DNA of 64,000 nt. Source: Stenotrophomonas aracearum (lineage in GTDB: Bacteria; Pseudomonadota; Gammaproteobacteria; Xanthomonadales; Xanthomonadaceae). A program made the position numbers and the translations under genes. The stretch is taken from assembly GCF_031834615.1 (NCBI RefSeq), contig NZ_CP115543.1:693001-757000 (forward strand), given 5' to 3'. Every line of letters begins with the position of its first letter. Within the stretch, counting starts at the first letter, position 1. The notes under the pieces are model-generated. The model searched no databases, was not told the origin of the DNA, and worked only from the letters and a program-made list of their open reading frames with translations. This document shows positions 1 through 9,415 of this stretch, piece by piece.

Positions 1-252
1 CAGGCGGCGGCACGCGTCTCGCTGCGCTACGTGGACGGTGATGGCAACGTTGCCAGCCAGTACCCGCTCAACCCGAACGGGTCGCCCGACGGCATCACCG
101 GCCTGACCAGCAGCGACGGCCGCGTCACCATCATGATGCCGCACCCGGAGCGCACGCCGCGCGCAGTGAACCTGAGCTGGCGTCCGGCGGACTGGAACGG
201 TGACTCGCCGTGGCTGCGCATGTTCCGCAACGCAAGAGTATGGTGCGGCTGA
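1..252 (+). CDS. purL: Phosphoribosylformylglycinamidine synthase, C-terminal end (partial)
   Basis: The frame is open from base 1 and stops with TGA at 250-252, giving the last 83 residues. The segment carries the hallmarks of the PurL glutaminase tail: an 'NPNGSPDGI' stretch, then '[12 protein letters not shown]' with the His and Glu that complete the class I amidotransferase triad, and a terminal '[15 protein letters not shown]'. PurL converts FGAR to FGAM with glutamine and ATP in purine synthesis. The 5' part lies outside the window, so total length cannot be checked. A strong terminator follows, so it is the last gene of its transcript. The identification is secure. Confidence 0.95.
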   Translation, partial: QAAARVSLRYVDGDGNVASQYPLNPNGSPDGITGLTSSDGRVTIMMPHPERTPRAVNLSWRPADWNGDSPWLRMFRNARVWCG

Positions 253-283
253 GTGCGTGTGATGACGCAGTGAGCACCATGTG

Positions 284-317
284 AAAAAACCGCCGACGTT
301 GTCGGCGGTTTTTTTTT
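284..317 (+). terminator. Rho-independent terminator after purL
   Basis: An 8-bp perfect GC stem (CCGCCGAC at 290-297, GTCGGCGG at 301-308) with a 3-nt loop is preceded by six A and followed by nine T. The A tract and T tract mean it may also work on the opposite strand. Confidence 0.9.
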
Positions 318-699
318 ACGCGCGATTTCAACCCGTGTCGAAGCAACGAGTTACAGCGCGTTACATGCGTGAATGCGTGTGATGAAGAATGCTCACATCG
401 ATCTAACAAAACACGTTGATGAATAGTCAGATCTGTGACGACTCTCGCGTTCGCACAGTTTTTGACGTCAAAGTCTTGACGCCACCAAAACCCTGCGTTA
501 ACACTGAGGTCTCATTTCGACAGCGTTCAGTTCTGCAGTAACCCCACGGATGGCGCGTTCTCTGTTCGTTGCACACGCCGTTCGGCACTTCACGCAGTAA
601 TCCAAAAAATTCAAGCACACGCCCCCAGGGGACGTTGGACCACGGTGTCCGGCGTTGGCGTCGCTTTGCCTAAAACCAGTCCAACCAGGAGTCGCATCG
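318..699 (+). promoter_or_regulatory. Gene-free leader of the adhesin gene with candidate promoter and 12-bp palindrome
   Basis: This 382-base stretch has no convincing gene and is less GC-rich than its surroundings. It holds TTGACG at 476-481, then 17 bases, then TAACAC at 499-504, a plausible sigma-70 promoter for the adhesin gene with a roughly 195-base untranslated leader. A perfect 12-bp palindrome, TTTGACGTCAAA, sits at 461-472 just upstream of the -35 and could be an operator. A 12-base direct repeat (TGCGTGTGATGA at 254-265 and 374-385) spans the terminator. The promoter is inferred from sequence only. Confidence 0.45.
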
Positions 700-3600
700 A
701 TGAATCGGATTTATCGCAAGGTCTGGAACAAAGCACTGGGGCAGATGGTGGTTGCCTCCGAATTGGCCAGCAGCCAGACCCCGGGCGTGGTGATCGACCA
801 GCGACGGTCTGCCGACGCACGCGGTGCGTCGGTGTTGTCCGCCGCCATTGCGTTGACGCTGGGACTCGGCATGAGCGGCGCGATATCCGATGCGCATGCG
901 CAATCGGTGGAAGTGGGCGGCAACACGAACTGCGTGGTGCTCAACAGCAACGTGATCGACAGCTGCGTGGTTGACGGCAACGCCACGGCGTCCGGCACCA
1001 ATGCGGTGGCGATCGGCAGCAACAGCACGGCCTCGGCCGCCAACAGCGTGGCACTCGGCGCCGGCTCGCGTGCCGCACGCGCCAACACGGTGTCGGTGGG
1101 TGACGCCGGCAAGGAACGCCAGGTGACCAATGTCGCCGCCGGCACCGCCGCGACCGACGCGGTGAACAAGGCACAGCTGGACACGGTGGCGGCGACCGCT
1201 GCCGGTGCAACCCGCTATTTCAAGGCCGACGGCGCTGGCGACAACAGCGACGCGGCCAGCATCGACGGTGACGGCGCGCTCGCTGCCGGTGCCGACGCCA
1301 ACGCCGACGGCGACGGTGCGATCGCACTCGGCCACAACAGCCAGGCGCTGGCCAACGCCACCACGGCAGTGGGCACCGATGCGGTGGCTGCGGGCCTCGG
1401 CGGTAGTGCATTCGGCCAGAACAGCCTCGCCATCGGCGACGCGACCGTGGCTGTCGGCCAGAGCGCGATGGCGTTCGGCCTCGGCGATGTCGCGCTCGGT
1501 GCGTCCGCCTTTGCCGCCAGCGAAAACGGCGCAGCTACGGCGATCGGTGGCCTGGCCGAAGCCAGTGCCGACGGTGCCACCGCGATTGGTGGCGGCGCAT
1601 TGGCCATCGGCGCGGGCAGCACCTCGCTCGGCCGCGGCGCCGGCAGCGGCGGCGAAGCCTCGATTGCGGTGGGTGCGTTCAGCACCGCCGTGGCCGACTT
1701 CAGCGCGGCCCTGGGCTCCAACTCCGCTGCCGTTGCCGTGGGCAGCGTCGCGCTGGGTGCAGGCTCGTACGCGGATCGCGTCGACACCGTCTCGGTCGGC
1801 AACAACAACGGCCTGGAACGCCAGATCACCCACGTCGCCGCCGGCACCGAAGCCAGCGACGCGGTGAACAAGGCCCAGCTCGACGAAGTGGGCGACGTGG
1901 CCGCCACCACCGCGAAGTACGTGCAGGTCACCGGCAGCGCCGACAGCGATGCCGGCGCATTTGCCGATGGCGACAACGCCACCGCCGTGGGTGAAGCCAC
2001 CAACGCACTTGGCAACGGCACCACCGCGCTCGGCAGCGGTGCAACCGCCGTTGCGCAGGACGCCACCGCCGTCGGTTACAACGCACTGGCCAGCGGCCAG
2101 AACAGCGCCGCCTTCGGCACCAACGCGCAGGCCAACGGCCCGGGCAGCGTCGCCGTGGGCGGCACCGCCGTGGACGAAGACGGCAACCCGCTGATCACCA
2201 ACGGCGGGGTGCCGGTCGATACCGGTGCCACCAGCGCCGGCGTCGGCGGCACCGCGGTGGGCGCCAGCGCCGAAGCCTCCGGCTTCGCCGCGTCCTCCTA
2301 CGGCGTCGGCGCGTATGCGGCCGGTGCGCAGTCGTCCGCGTTCGGTGCGGTCGCCAATGCGACGGGCGACTACGCCACGGCGGTCGGCACCCAGAGCGTG
2401 GCCGCCGGTACCAGCAGCACCGCCATCGGTGGTCCGGCCGACCTGATCCCGGGCCTGGGCTTCTTCGTGCAGACCCAGGCCAGCGGCGAAGCCGCCACGG
2501 CGGTCGGCGCCGGTGCGATTGCCAGCGGCGACTACGCGGTGGCCAACGGCACGCTGAGCGAAGCCTCCGGCACTGAAGCGACGGCCGTGGGCTACTTCGC
2601 CTATGCGCCGGGCGAGGGCGCCTCCGCGCTCGGCGCGGAAAGCTGGGCCAGCGGCGAGCTGAGCACGGCAGTTGGCTTCTACAGCACCGCACGCGGTGCC
2701 AACAGCGTCGCGCTGGGTGCCAACTCCACCGCGGTGCGCGACAACACCGTGTCGGTCGGCGATGTCGGCAGCGAGCGCCAGGTCACCCACGTGGCCGCCG
2801 GTACCGAAGACACCGATGCGGTGAACAAGGCGCAGCTGGACAGCGTGGCCGCCACCGCCGATGAAACCGCCAAGCGCTTCAAGGCCAATCCGTCGCAGGA
2901 CAGCGACGTGGGTGCGTTCGCCGACGGCGACGGCGCCCTGGCTGCCGGCGAAGCCAGCAACGCGTTCGGCGCGGGTGCGACCGCGGTGGGTAATGGCGCG
3001 TCGGCACTCGGCGATGACAGCGTCGCGGTCGGCCGCAACGTCGCCGCCACCGGCACTGGCAGCGTCGCCATCGGCGGCCTTGGCCAGGCCTACGACCAGT
3101 ACAACCAGCCCATCGTCGACGGCGATGGCAATGCCGTCACCGTGGGCACCACCGCTGCACAGGACGCAGTTGCGGTCGGTGCCGGTGCGCAGGCCACCGG
3201 TGCGCAGAGCAACGCGTTCGGCAACGGCGCACAGGCGCTGGGCGACAACAGCCTGGCCCAAGGCTACAAGTCGCGCGCGACCGGCGACTACAGCACTGCA
3301 CAGGGCGACAACGCGTTTGCCAGCGGCGTGGAAAGCACCGCCACCGGTGCGTACGCATGGGCCACTGCTGAGAGCGCCACCGCGTTCGGCGCCAGCGCCT
3401 GGGCTACCGACGCCAATGCCACTGCGGTGGGCTACGCGGCCTGGGCCGACGGCGCCGGTGCCACCTCCGTGGGCTACAACAGCTGGGCGCGCGGCAGCAG
3501 TTCCACCGCACTGGGTCGCGGCGCCTTCGGCTACGGCGACAACAGCGTCGCGGTCGGCTACCAGGCGCTGGGCAACAGCATCAACACCATCGCCATCGGC

Positions 3601-6600
3601 ACCAATGTCGTGGCCGGTGGCGAAAGCGCCATCGGCATCGGTGCCGGCAGCAACGCCAGCGCCTCCAACGCAGTGGCGCTCGGTGCAGGTTCGCGCGCGG
3701 ATCGTGCGTACACCGTCTCGGTCGGCAACGACGACCAGCAGCGCCAGATCACCCAGGTGGCCGCCGGTACCGAAGGCACCGACGCGGTCAACGTGGACCA
3801 GCTGACCGCCGCCACGGACAAGTTCCAGGCCACCGGTGACGGCGTGGCCGTGGCCGGCGGCGCTGAAAGCGTGGCGGCCGGTTCGAATGCCGCCACCGAT
3901 GGCGACTACGCCACGGCGGTGGGCTCCAGCAGCTTCGCCAGCGGCAGCGGTGCGTCGGCAGTCGGCAGCGGCGCGTTCGCCCTCGAGACCAATGCCACCG
4001 CGGTCGGTTTCAACGCGCTGGCCACCACCGCCAATGCAACGGCGAGCGGCGCCAACGCGCAGGCCACCGCCGAGTACGCCACCGCCAGCGGCGCTGAAAG
4101 CCTGGCCTCGGGCGAGCAGAGCACCGCCAGCGGTGCGGCCAGCGTGGCCTCCGGCGCAGGCAGCCTGGCCGGCGGCGCACTTTCCGAAGCAGCCGGTGAG
4201 GAATCGGTCGCGCTCGGTTACTACAGCACCGCCAGCGGTTCCGGGGCCACGGCAGTGGGCGCGGAAAGCGTGGTCAGCGGCACCCTGTCGGCCGGTTACG
4301 GCTTCGCCTCCGAAGCCACCGCCGGCTACACCACCGCCATTGGTGGCTACGCCGCCGCCACGGCCTTCAACGCGACTGCGCTGGGCAGCTTCGCCCAGGC
4401 CACCGGGTCGAACAGTGTCGCGCTCGGCGGCGATGCCGTCGCCAGCGGTTCCTACAGTACCGCCACCGGCCAGGGCAGCCTCGCCAGCGGCACCAACAGC
4501 GTGGCCGTCGGTGGCGCGCTGTTCGGCCTGCTGCCGACCGAAGCCTCCGGCAACTACTCCACCGCCGTGGGTGGTGGTGCGTGGTCGCCGGGCTTGAACA
4601 GCACGGCGCTGGGTAACGCCGCCACCTCCGAAGGCGAAAACAGCGTGGCGCTCGGTGCGGACTCGATTGCCGACCGCGACGACAGCGTGTCGGTGGGCAG
4701 CGCCGGCAGCGAACGCCAGGTCACCAACGTGGCCGCCGGTACCGAAGGTACCGACGCGGTGAACCTCGACCAGCTCAACGCGGTCGCCGACGCGGCCGCC
4801 ACCACCAGCAAGTACTTCCAGGCCAGCGGCAGCGATGCCAGCGACGCCGGTGCGTTCGTCGACGGCGACGATGCACTGGCCGCCGGTGAAGCCAGCAACG
4901 CCATCGGCAACGGCGCCACCGCGCTGGGCGCCGGCAGCACCGTGGTCGCAAACGAAGCCACCGCGGTCGGCTTCAACGCCACCGCCACCGCCGACAACGC
5001 GGTAGCACTGGGCAGCAATGCCGCCAGCAGCGGCGCCGGTGCCGTTGCAGTGGGCGACCTGAGCAATGCCAGCGGCAACGCCTCGGTCGCCATCGGCGGC
5101 GGCGCGCTGTCGCAGGGCTTTGGCGGCGTGGCGATCGGTGCCGGTTCCGAAGCCAGCGGCCTGGCCGCAACGGCGGTCGGTTACGGCGCCTGGGCGCTGG
5201 GTCGCGAGACCACCGCGATCGGCAACTTCGCCACCGCTGACGGCTGGGCCGCCAGTGCGTTCGGTGCAGGTGCCACCGCCGGCTTCTTCGGCACCGCCAT
5301 CGGTACCTACAGCCAGGCCTCTGAAGTCGCCACCGCGGTCGGCCAGGGCACCTTCGCCGACATCGCCGGTGCGGCGTTCGGCGTGCAGGCGCGCGCCGGT
5401 ACCTACGGCGTGGCACTGGGCAACAACGCAGCGACCGCCGACTCCAGTGTAGCCGTCGGCTTCAACGCGCTGGCCGGCGCCGATGCCAACAGCGCCAGCC
5501 AGGGCGTGCAGACCACGGCGGTCGGCAGCGAAGCCTGGGCCACCGAAGACGGTGCCACCGTGGTCGGTTACAACAGCTATGCGCAGGCGGTGAACTCGAG
5601 CGTGCTCGGCAGCAACACCTGGACCACCAAGGACGCTGAAAACAGCGTCGCGCTGGGTGCCGGCACGCTGGCCGATCGTGCCAACTCGGTCTCGGTCGGT
5701 GCCGCGCAGGCCTGGACCGATGCCGCCGGTGTGGTGCATGACGCCATCGATCGCCAGATCACCAATGTCGGTGCGGGTACCGAAGACACCGATGCGGTCA
5801 ACCTGGCGCAGTTGAAGGAAGTGGCAGCGGTGGCTGAAACCACCAGCAAGTACTTCCAGGCCAGCGGCAGCGACGACAGTGATGCCGGTGCCTTCGTCGA
5901 CGGCGACAACGCGCTCGCCGCCGGTGAGGCTTCCAACGCGATCGGCAACGGTGCCAGTGCACTCGGCAGCGGCGCCAACGCCCTGGCCGACAACGCCACT
6001 GCAGTGGGCTTCAACGCGCTGGCCACGGCCGAAGGCGCCGCAGCGCTGGGCAGCGAGGCCCAGGCGACCGGCGAGAACAGCGTCGCGGTCGGTAACGGTG
6101 CCGCCGCCAGCGAGATCGGTGCCAGCGCCATCGGTGCCGGTGCGCAGGCCTCGGGCGCCTACAGCAGCGCCAGTGGCAGCGAAGCAATTGCGTCGGGCCA
6201 GCAGGCCACCGCGAACGGCTTCCGCGCCACTGCATCCGAAGCCGGTGCATCGGCGTTCGGCAGCTACAGCGAAGCCAGCGGCCAGCTGTCCTCGGCACTG
6301 GGTTACGGTTCAATCGCCTCCGGCGCCAGCGCCGTTGCGGTCGGTGAGTACAGCGAAGCGACCGGCGATGAGAGCGTCGCCATCGGCGGCAGCACGTTCT
6401 TCGGCTTCATTCCGGCGCGTGCGTCGGGCACCGGTGCCGCGGCCTTCGGTGCCGGTGCCTGGGCCACCGACGACTACGCCACCGCGATCGGTTGGAATTC
6501 GTGGGCCGACGCCGTCAGTGCCACCGCTCTGGGCGAAAGCGCTACCGCCACCGGCGTGAACAGCGTGGCGCTGGGTGCCGGTTCCAGTGCGGACCGCGAC

Positions 6601-9288
6601 AACAGCGTCTCGGTCGGCACTGCCACTTCGCAGCGCCAGATCACCAACGTGGCAGCGGGTACGGAAGGCACCGACGCGGTGAACCTCGACCAGCTCAATG
6701 AAGTGGCCGACACCGCCGAGGAAACCAACCGCTACTTCAAGGCCTCCGGCAGCGGCAACGGCGATGACGTGGGCAGCTACGTCGATGGCACCTACGCCAC
6801 TGCCGCAGGTGAAGCCTCCAACGCGTTCGGCACCGGCGCTTCGGCCTACGGCAGCGGTTCGCTGGCGTCCGGCCGCTATGCTTCGGCGTCGGGTTACAAC
6901 GCGTCGGCCACCGCCGATTCGGCCACGGCGGTCGGTGGTGCGCTGTACTACGAAGATGCCAACGGCAACGTGCTGCTGGACAAGGCGACCAGCGCCAGCG
7001 GCACCGGCGCCACCGCGCTGGGTGCCGGCGCGCAGGCGGACGGGGCGTTCAGCACCGCCAGTGGCGCGGGTTCCACCGCAGCGGGGGTGCAGTCGTCCGC
7101 CTTCGGCTACAGCGCCGAAGCGGGCAGCGACTACAGCACCGCCGTCGGTGCGTTCAGCGCGGCCAGCGGCGTGCGCACCACGGCCGTGGGCTACGGCGCA
7201 GAAGCCAGCGGCGATTACGCCACTGCGTTCGGCTGGGGCAGCACCGCCTCCGGTGCGTACAGCATCGCCATCGGCAACAGCGCACAGGCCAGCGGCGCCA
7301 ACAGCTTCGCCAGTGGCGCCAGTGCCTGGGCCACCGCTGCGCAGACCACCGCGGTCGGACAGCTGGCGTGGGCTACCTCGGCCGGCTCCACCGCCCTCGG
7401 CCAGGACAGCTACGCCTACAGCGGCATCAACGCCACCGCCCTGGGCAAGAGCGCCTGGGCCAACGGCACCGGCAGCGTGGCGCTGGGCGCAGGCTCGCGT
7501 GCCACCGAAGCCAACGTGGTCTCGGTTGGTGGCGGCAACGGCACCACCGGTCCGGCCACGCGCCGCATCACCAATGTGGGCGCGGCGGTGAATGCCACCG
7601 ATGCGGTGAACAAGGCGCAGCTGGACAGCGTCGCTGCAACCGCCGATGCGGTGGGGCAGCGCTTCCAGGCCAGCGGCACCGGCGTGGCCAGCGCCAGCGG
7701 CACCGATGCGCTGGCGGCCGGCTCGGCAGCCACCGCCAGCGGCACCCGCAGCAGCGCACTGGGCACCGCCGCCACCGCGTCGGCCACGGGCGCCACCGCG
7801 GTGGGTGCCGATGCCAAGGCAAGCGGCACCAACAGCACGGTGCTCGGCCGTTTGTCCTCCACCAATGCCACCAACGCGGTGGCGATCGGTAACGGCGCGT
7901 TCGTCAGCAACGGCGCCGGGGGTGTCGCACTCGGTGCCGGCGCTGCCGCGTCCGGGGCGAACTCGCTGGCGCTGGGTGCGGGGTCGCGTGCCACTGAAGC
8001 CAACGTGGTCTCGGTCGGTGGCGGCAACGGTACCGATTCGCCGGCCACCCGCCGCATCGTCAATGTCGCGGCCGGTCGTGTCGCCGCCGGCAGCACCGAC
8101 GCGGTCACCGGTGGCCAGCTCAACACCACCAACCAGCGCGTGGGCGCGGTGGAAACCCGGGTCGGCGACATCGACGACCGCATCGGGTCGGTGGAGAACG
8201 CCACGGTCAATGCGCTGAGCTACGACGACAGCAGCCGCGGCACGCTGACCCTGTCGGGCATCGAAGGCACCACCGTGGACAACGTCGCCAACGGGTCCAT
8301 CACCAGCAGCAGCCGCCAGGCCATCAACGGCGGGCAGCTGTTCCAGGCACTGACCGACACCGCCAGCTTCCTCGGCGGCGGCGCCAGCGTCGGCATGCAG
8401 GGCGTGTTCGTGGCGCCGAACTACGTGATCCAGGGCAGCACCTACAACAACGTAGGCGATGCACTGGGCGCGCTCGACGCCAAGGTCAGCGACCTCGACC
8501 AGCGCATCGCCGGTGGCGGCAGCAACGCGGCACGTGCGCGCACCGCGTCGGTGTCCACCGCCAGCGTGGCGGCCGCGCCCGAAGCGGCTGACACGGCGGC
8601 GACCACCGCGGCCAGCGCGGACACGGCCCGCGTGGCCAGTGCGGATGCGCCGGTGGTGCAGGGCACGCCGACCGCGACCAGCTACGGCAGCTCGCAGCCG
8701 GTCGCCGCCGCACTGCCGGTCACCTCGGTGGCCATGGGCGAAGGCGCCATCGCCAGCGGCGCTTCGGCGACCGCGATCGGGCAGGGGGCCAGCGCCACGG
8801 CCGCCAACTCGGTGGCATTGGGCCAGGGCTCGGTCGCCGACCGCGCCGACACGGTCTCGGTGGGTGCGGTGGGGGCCGAACGCCAGGTCACCAACGTGGC
8901 CGCCGGCAGCGCCGCCACCGACGCGGTCAACAAGGGCCAGCTCGATGGCGGGGTTGCCGCGGCCAACAGCTATACCGACCAGCGGTACAGCGCGATGGCC
9001 GACACCTTCGACATCTACAAGGGCGAGATCGACGAGCGCCTGCGTCACCAGGACCGTCGCATCGACCGCCAGGGTGCGATGAACGCGGCCATGCTCAACA
9101 TGGCCACCAGCGCCGCCGGCATCCGGACGCAGAACCGGGTCGGTGTCGGCGTCGGCTTCCAGAGCGGCGAGTCGGCGTTGTCGCTGGGTTATCAGCGCGC
9201 CATCAGCGACCGCGCCACCGTCACCCTGGGTGGTGCGTTCAGCAGTGATGACAGCTCGGTGGGCGTGGGTGCCGGCTTCGGCTGGTAA
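700..9288 (+). CDS. Giant trimeric autotransporter adhesin (YadA/Hia family)
   Basis: This encodes a 2,862-residue surface adhesin. The ATG at 700 follows CAGGAG and gives 'MNRIYRKVWNKALGQMVVAS', the extended signal peptide of very large autotransporters; a hydrophobic stretch and an AHA-Q cleavage site near residue 67 follow. Most of the protein is YadA-like head repeats of about 14 residues with a recurring '(S/T)A(V/L)G' pattern. Ten neck motifs with 'R(Q)(V/I)TNVAAG...DAVN' interrupt them. Several heads carry short inserts at a 'GG' position. Near residues 2620-2685 lies an Ala/Thr-rich linker. The C-terminal coiled coil and four-strand YadA anchor end in 'GVGAGFGW', the terminal aromatic expected for Bam-dependent insertion. 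It should trimerise in the outer membrane and bind surfaces or host matrix; the ligand cannot be told from sequence. Confidence 0.95.
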   Translation: MNRIYRKVWNKALGQMVVASELASSQTPGVVIDQRRSADARGASVLSAAIALTLGLGMSGAISDAHAQSVEVGGNTNCVVLNSNVIDSCVVDGNATASGTNAVAIGSNSTASAANSVALGAGSRAARANTVSVGDAGKERQVTNVAAGTAATDAVNKAQLDTVAATAAGATRYFKADGAGDNSDAASIDGDGALAAGADANADGDGAIALGHNSQALANATTAVGTDAVAAGLGGSAFGQNSLAIGDATVAVGQSAMAFGLGDVALGASAFAASENGAATAIGGLAEASADGATAIGGGALAIGAGSTSLGRGAGSGGEASIAVGAFSTAVADFSAALGSNSAAVAVGSVALGAGSYADRVDTVSVGNNNGLERQITHVAAGTEASDAVNKAQLDEVGDVAATTAKYVQVTGSADSDAGAFADGDNATAVGEATNALGNGTTALGSGATAVAQDATAVGYNALASGQNSAAFGTNAQANGPGSVAVGGTAVDEDGNPLITNGGVPVDTGATSAGVGGTAVGASAEASGFAASSYGVGAYAAGAQSSAFGAVANATGDYATAVGTQSVAAGTSSTAIGGPADLIPGLGFFVQTQASGEAATAVGAGAIASGDYAVANGTLSEASGTEATAVGYFAYAPGEGASALGAESWASGELSTAVGFYSTARGANSVALGANSTAVRDNTVSVGDVGSERQVTHVAAGTEDTDAVNKAQLDSVAATADETAKRFKANPSQDSDVGAFADGDGALAAGEASNAFGAGATAVGNGASALGDDSVAVGRNVAATGTGSVAIGGLGQAYDQYNQPIVDGDGNAVTVGTTAAQDAVAVGAGAQATGAQSNAFGNGAQALGDNSLAQGYKSRATGDYSTAQGDNAFASGVESTATGAYAWATAESATAFGASAWATDANATAVGYAAWADGAGATSVGYNSWARGSSSTALGRGAFGYGDNSVAVGYQALGNSINTIAIGTNVVAGGESAIGIGAGSNASASNAVALGAGSRADRAYTVSVGNDDQQRQITQVAAGTEGTDAVNVDQLTAATDKFQATGDGVAVAGGAESVAAGSNAATDGDYATAVGSSSFASGSGASAVGSGAFALETNATAVGFNALATTANATASGANAQATAEYATASGAESLASGEQSTASGAASVASGAGSLAGGALSEAAGEESVALGYYSTASGSGATAVGAESVVSGTLSAGYGFASEATAGYTTAIGGYAAATAFNATALGSFAQATGSNSVALGGDAVASGSYSTATGQGSLASGTNSVAVGGALFGLLPTEASGNYSTAVGGGAWSPGLNSTALGNAATSEGENSVALGADSIADRDDSVSVGSAGSERQVTNVAAGTEGTDAVNLDQLNAVADAAATTSKYFQASGSDASDAGAFVDGDDALAAGEASNAIGNGATALGAGSTVVANEATAVGFNATATADNAVALGSNAASSGAGAVAVGDLSNASGNASVAIGGGALSQGFGGVAIGAGSEASGLAATAVGYGAWALGRETTAIGNFATADGWAASAFGAGATAGFFGTAIGTYSQASEVATAVGQGTFADIAGAAFGVQARAGTYGVALGNNAATADSSVAVGFNALAGADANSASQGVQTTAVGSEAWATEDGATVVGYNSYAQAVNSSVLGSNTWTTKDAENSVALGAGTLADRANSVSVGAAQAWTDAAGVVHDAIDRQITNVGAGTEDTDAVNLAQLKEVAAVAETTSKYFQASGSDDSDAGAFVDGDNALAAGEASNAIGNGASALGSGANALADNATAVGFNALATAEGAAALGSEAQATGENSVAVGNGAAASEIGASAIGAGAQASGAYSSASGSEAIASGQQATANGFRATASEAGASAFGSYSEASGQLSSALGYGSIASGASAVAVGEYSEATGDESVAIGGSTFFGFIPARASGTGAAAFGAGAWATDDYATAIGWNSWADAVSATALGESATATGVNSVALGAGSSADRDNSVSVGTATSQRQITNVAAGTEGTDAVNLDQLNEVADTAEETNRYFKASGSGNGDDVGSYVDGTYATAAGEASNAFGTGASAYGSGSLASGRYASASGYNASATADSATAVGGALYYEDANGNVLLDKATSASGTGATALGAGAQADGAFSTASGAGSTAAGVQSSAFGYSAEAGSDYSTAVGAFSAASGVRTTAVGYGAEASGDYATAFGWGSTASGAYSIAIGNSAQASGANSFASGASAWATAAQTTAVGQLAWATSAGSTALGQDSYAYSGINATALGKSAWANGTGSVALGAGSRATEANVVSVGGGNGTTGPATRRITNVGAAVNATDAVNKAQLDSVAATADAVGQRFQASGTGVASASGTDALAAGSAATASGTRSSALGTAATASATGATAVGADAKASGTNSTVLGRLSSTNATNAVAIGNGAFVSNGAGGVALGAGAAASGANSLALGAGSRATEANVVSVGGGNGTDSPATRRIVNVAAGRVAAGSTDAVTGGQLNTTNQRVGAVETRVGDIDDRIGSVENATVNALSYDDSSRGTLTLSGIEGTTVDNVANGSITSSSRQAINGGQLFQALTDTASFLGGGASVGMQGVFVAPNYVIQGSTYNNVGDALGALDAKVSDLDQRIAGGGSNAARARTASVSTASVAAAPEAADTAATTAASADTARVASADAPVVQGTPTATSYGSSQPVAAALPVTSVAMGEGAIASGASATAIGQGASATAANSVALGQGSVADRADTVSVGAVGAERQVTNVAAGSAATDAVNKGQLDGGVAAANSYTDQRYSAMADTFDIYKGEIDERLRHQDRRIDRQGAMNAAMLNMATSAAGIRTQNRVGVGVGFQSGESALSLGYQRAISDRATVTLGGAFSSDDSSVGVGAGFGW
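1156..8922 (+). repeat. Ten-fold head/neck module repeat within the adhesin gene
   Basis: The 'DAVN/DAVT' neck codon recurs at 1156, 1858, 2815, 3781, 4753, 5791, 6673, 7600, 8098 and 8920. The spacings are 702, 957, 966, 972, 1038, 882, 927, 498 and 822 bases, all multiples of three. The central modules are about 320 codons long and similar at the DNA level, so recombination between them would keep the frame and change fibre length. Confidence 0.9.
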
Positions 9289-9415
9289 CCCGCGCATGCA
9301 ATGCAAGGCCTGAGGGGGCGGGTCACGGGAACCCTGGCCAGGGCCGGCCGGGGTTTCCGCATGGAGTGTTGGCCTGAACAGTCGTTTGATCCATGACCTT
9401 GAAGAGGATTTCAAC

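Noticed and set aside
1156..8922. Periodic repeats that might be read as CRISPR-like or a satellite array
   Set aside because: The period is about 960 bases, in frame, and encodes adhesin head and neck motifs. There are no short direct repeats with unique spacers.
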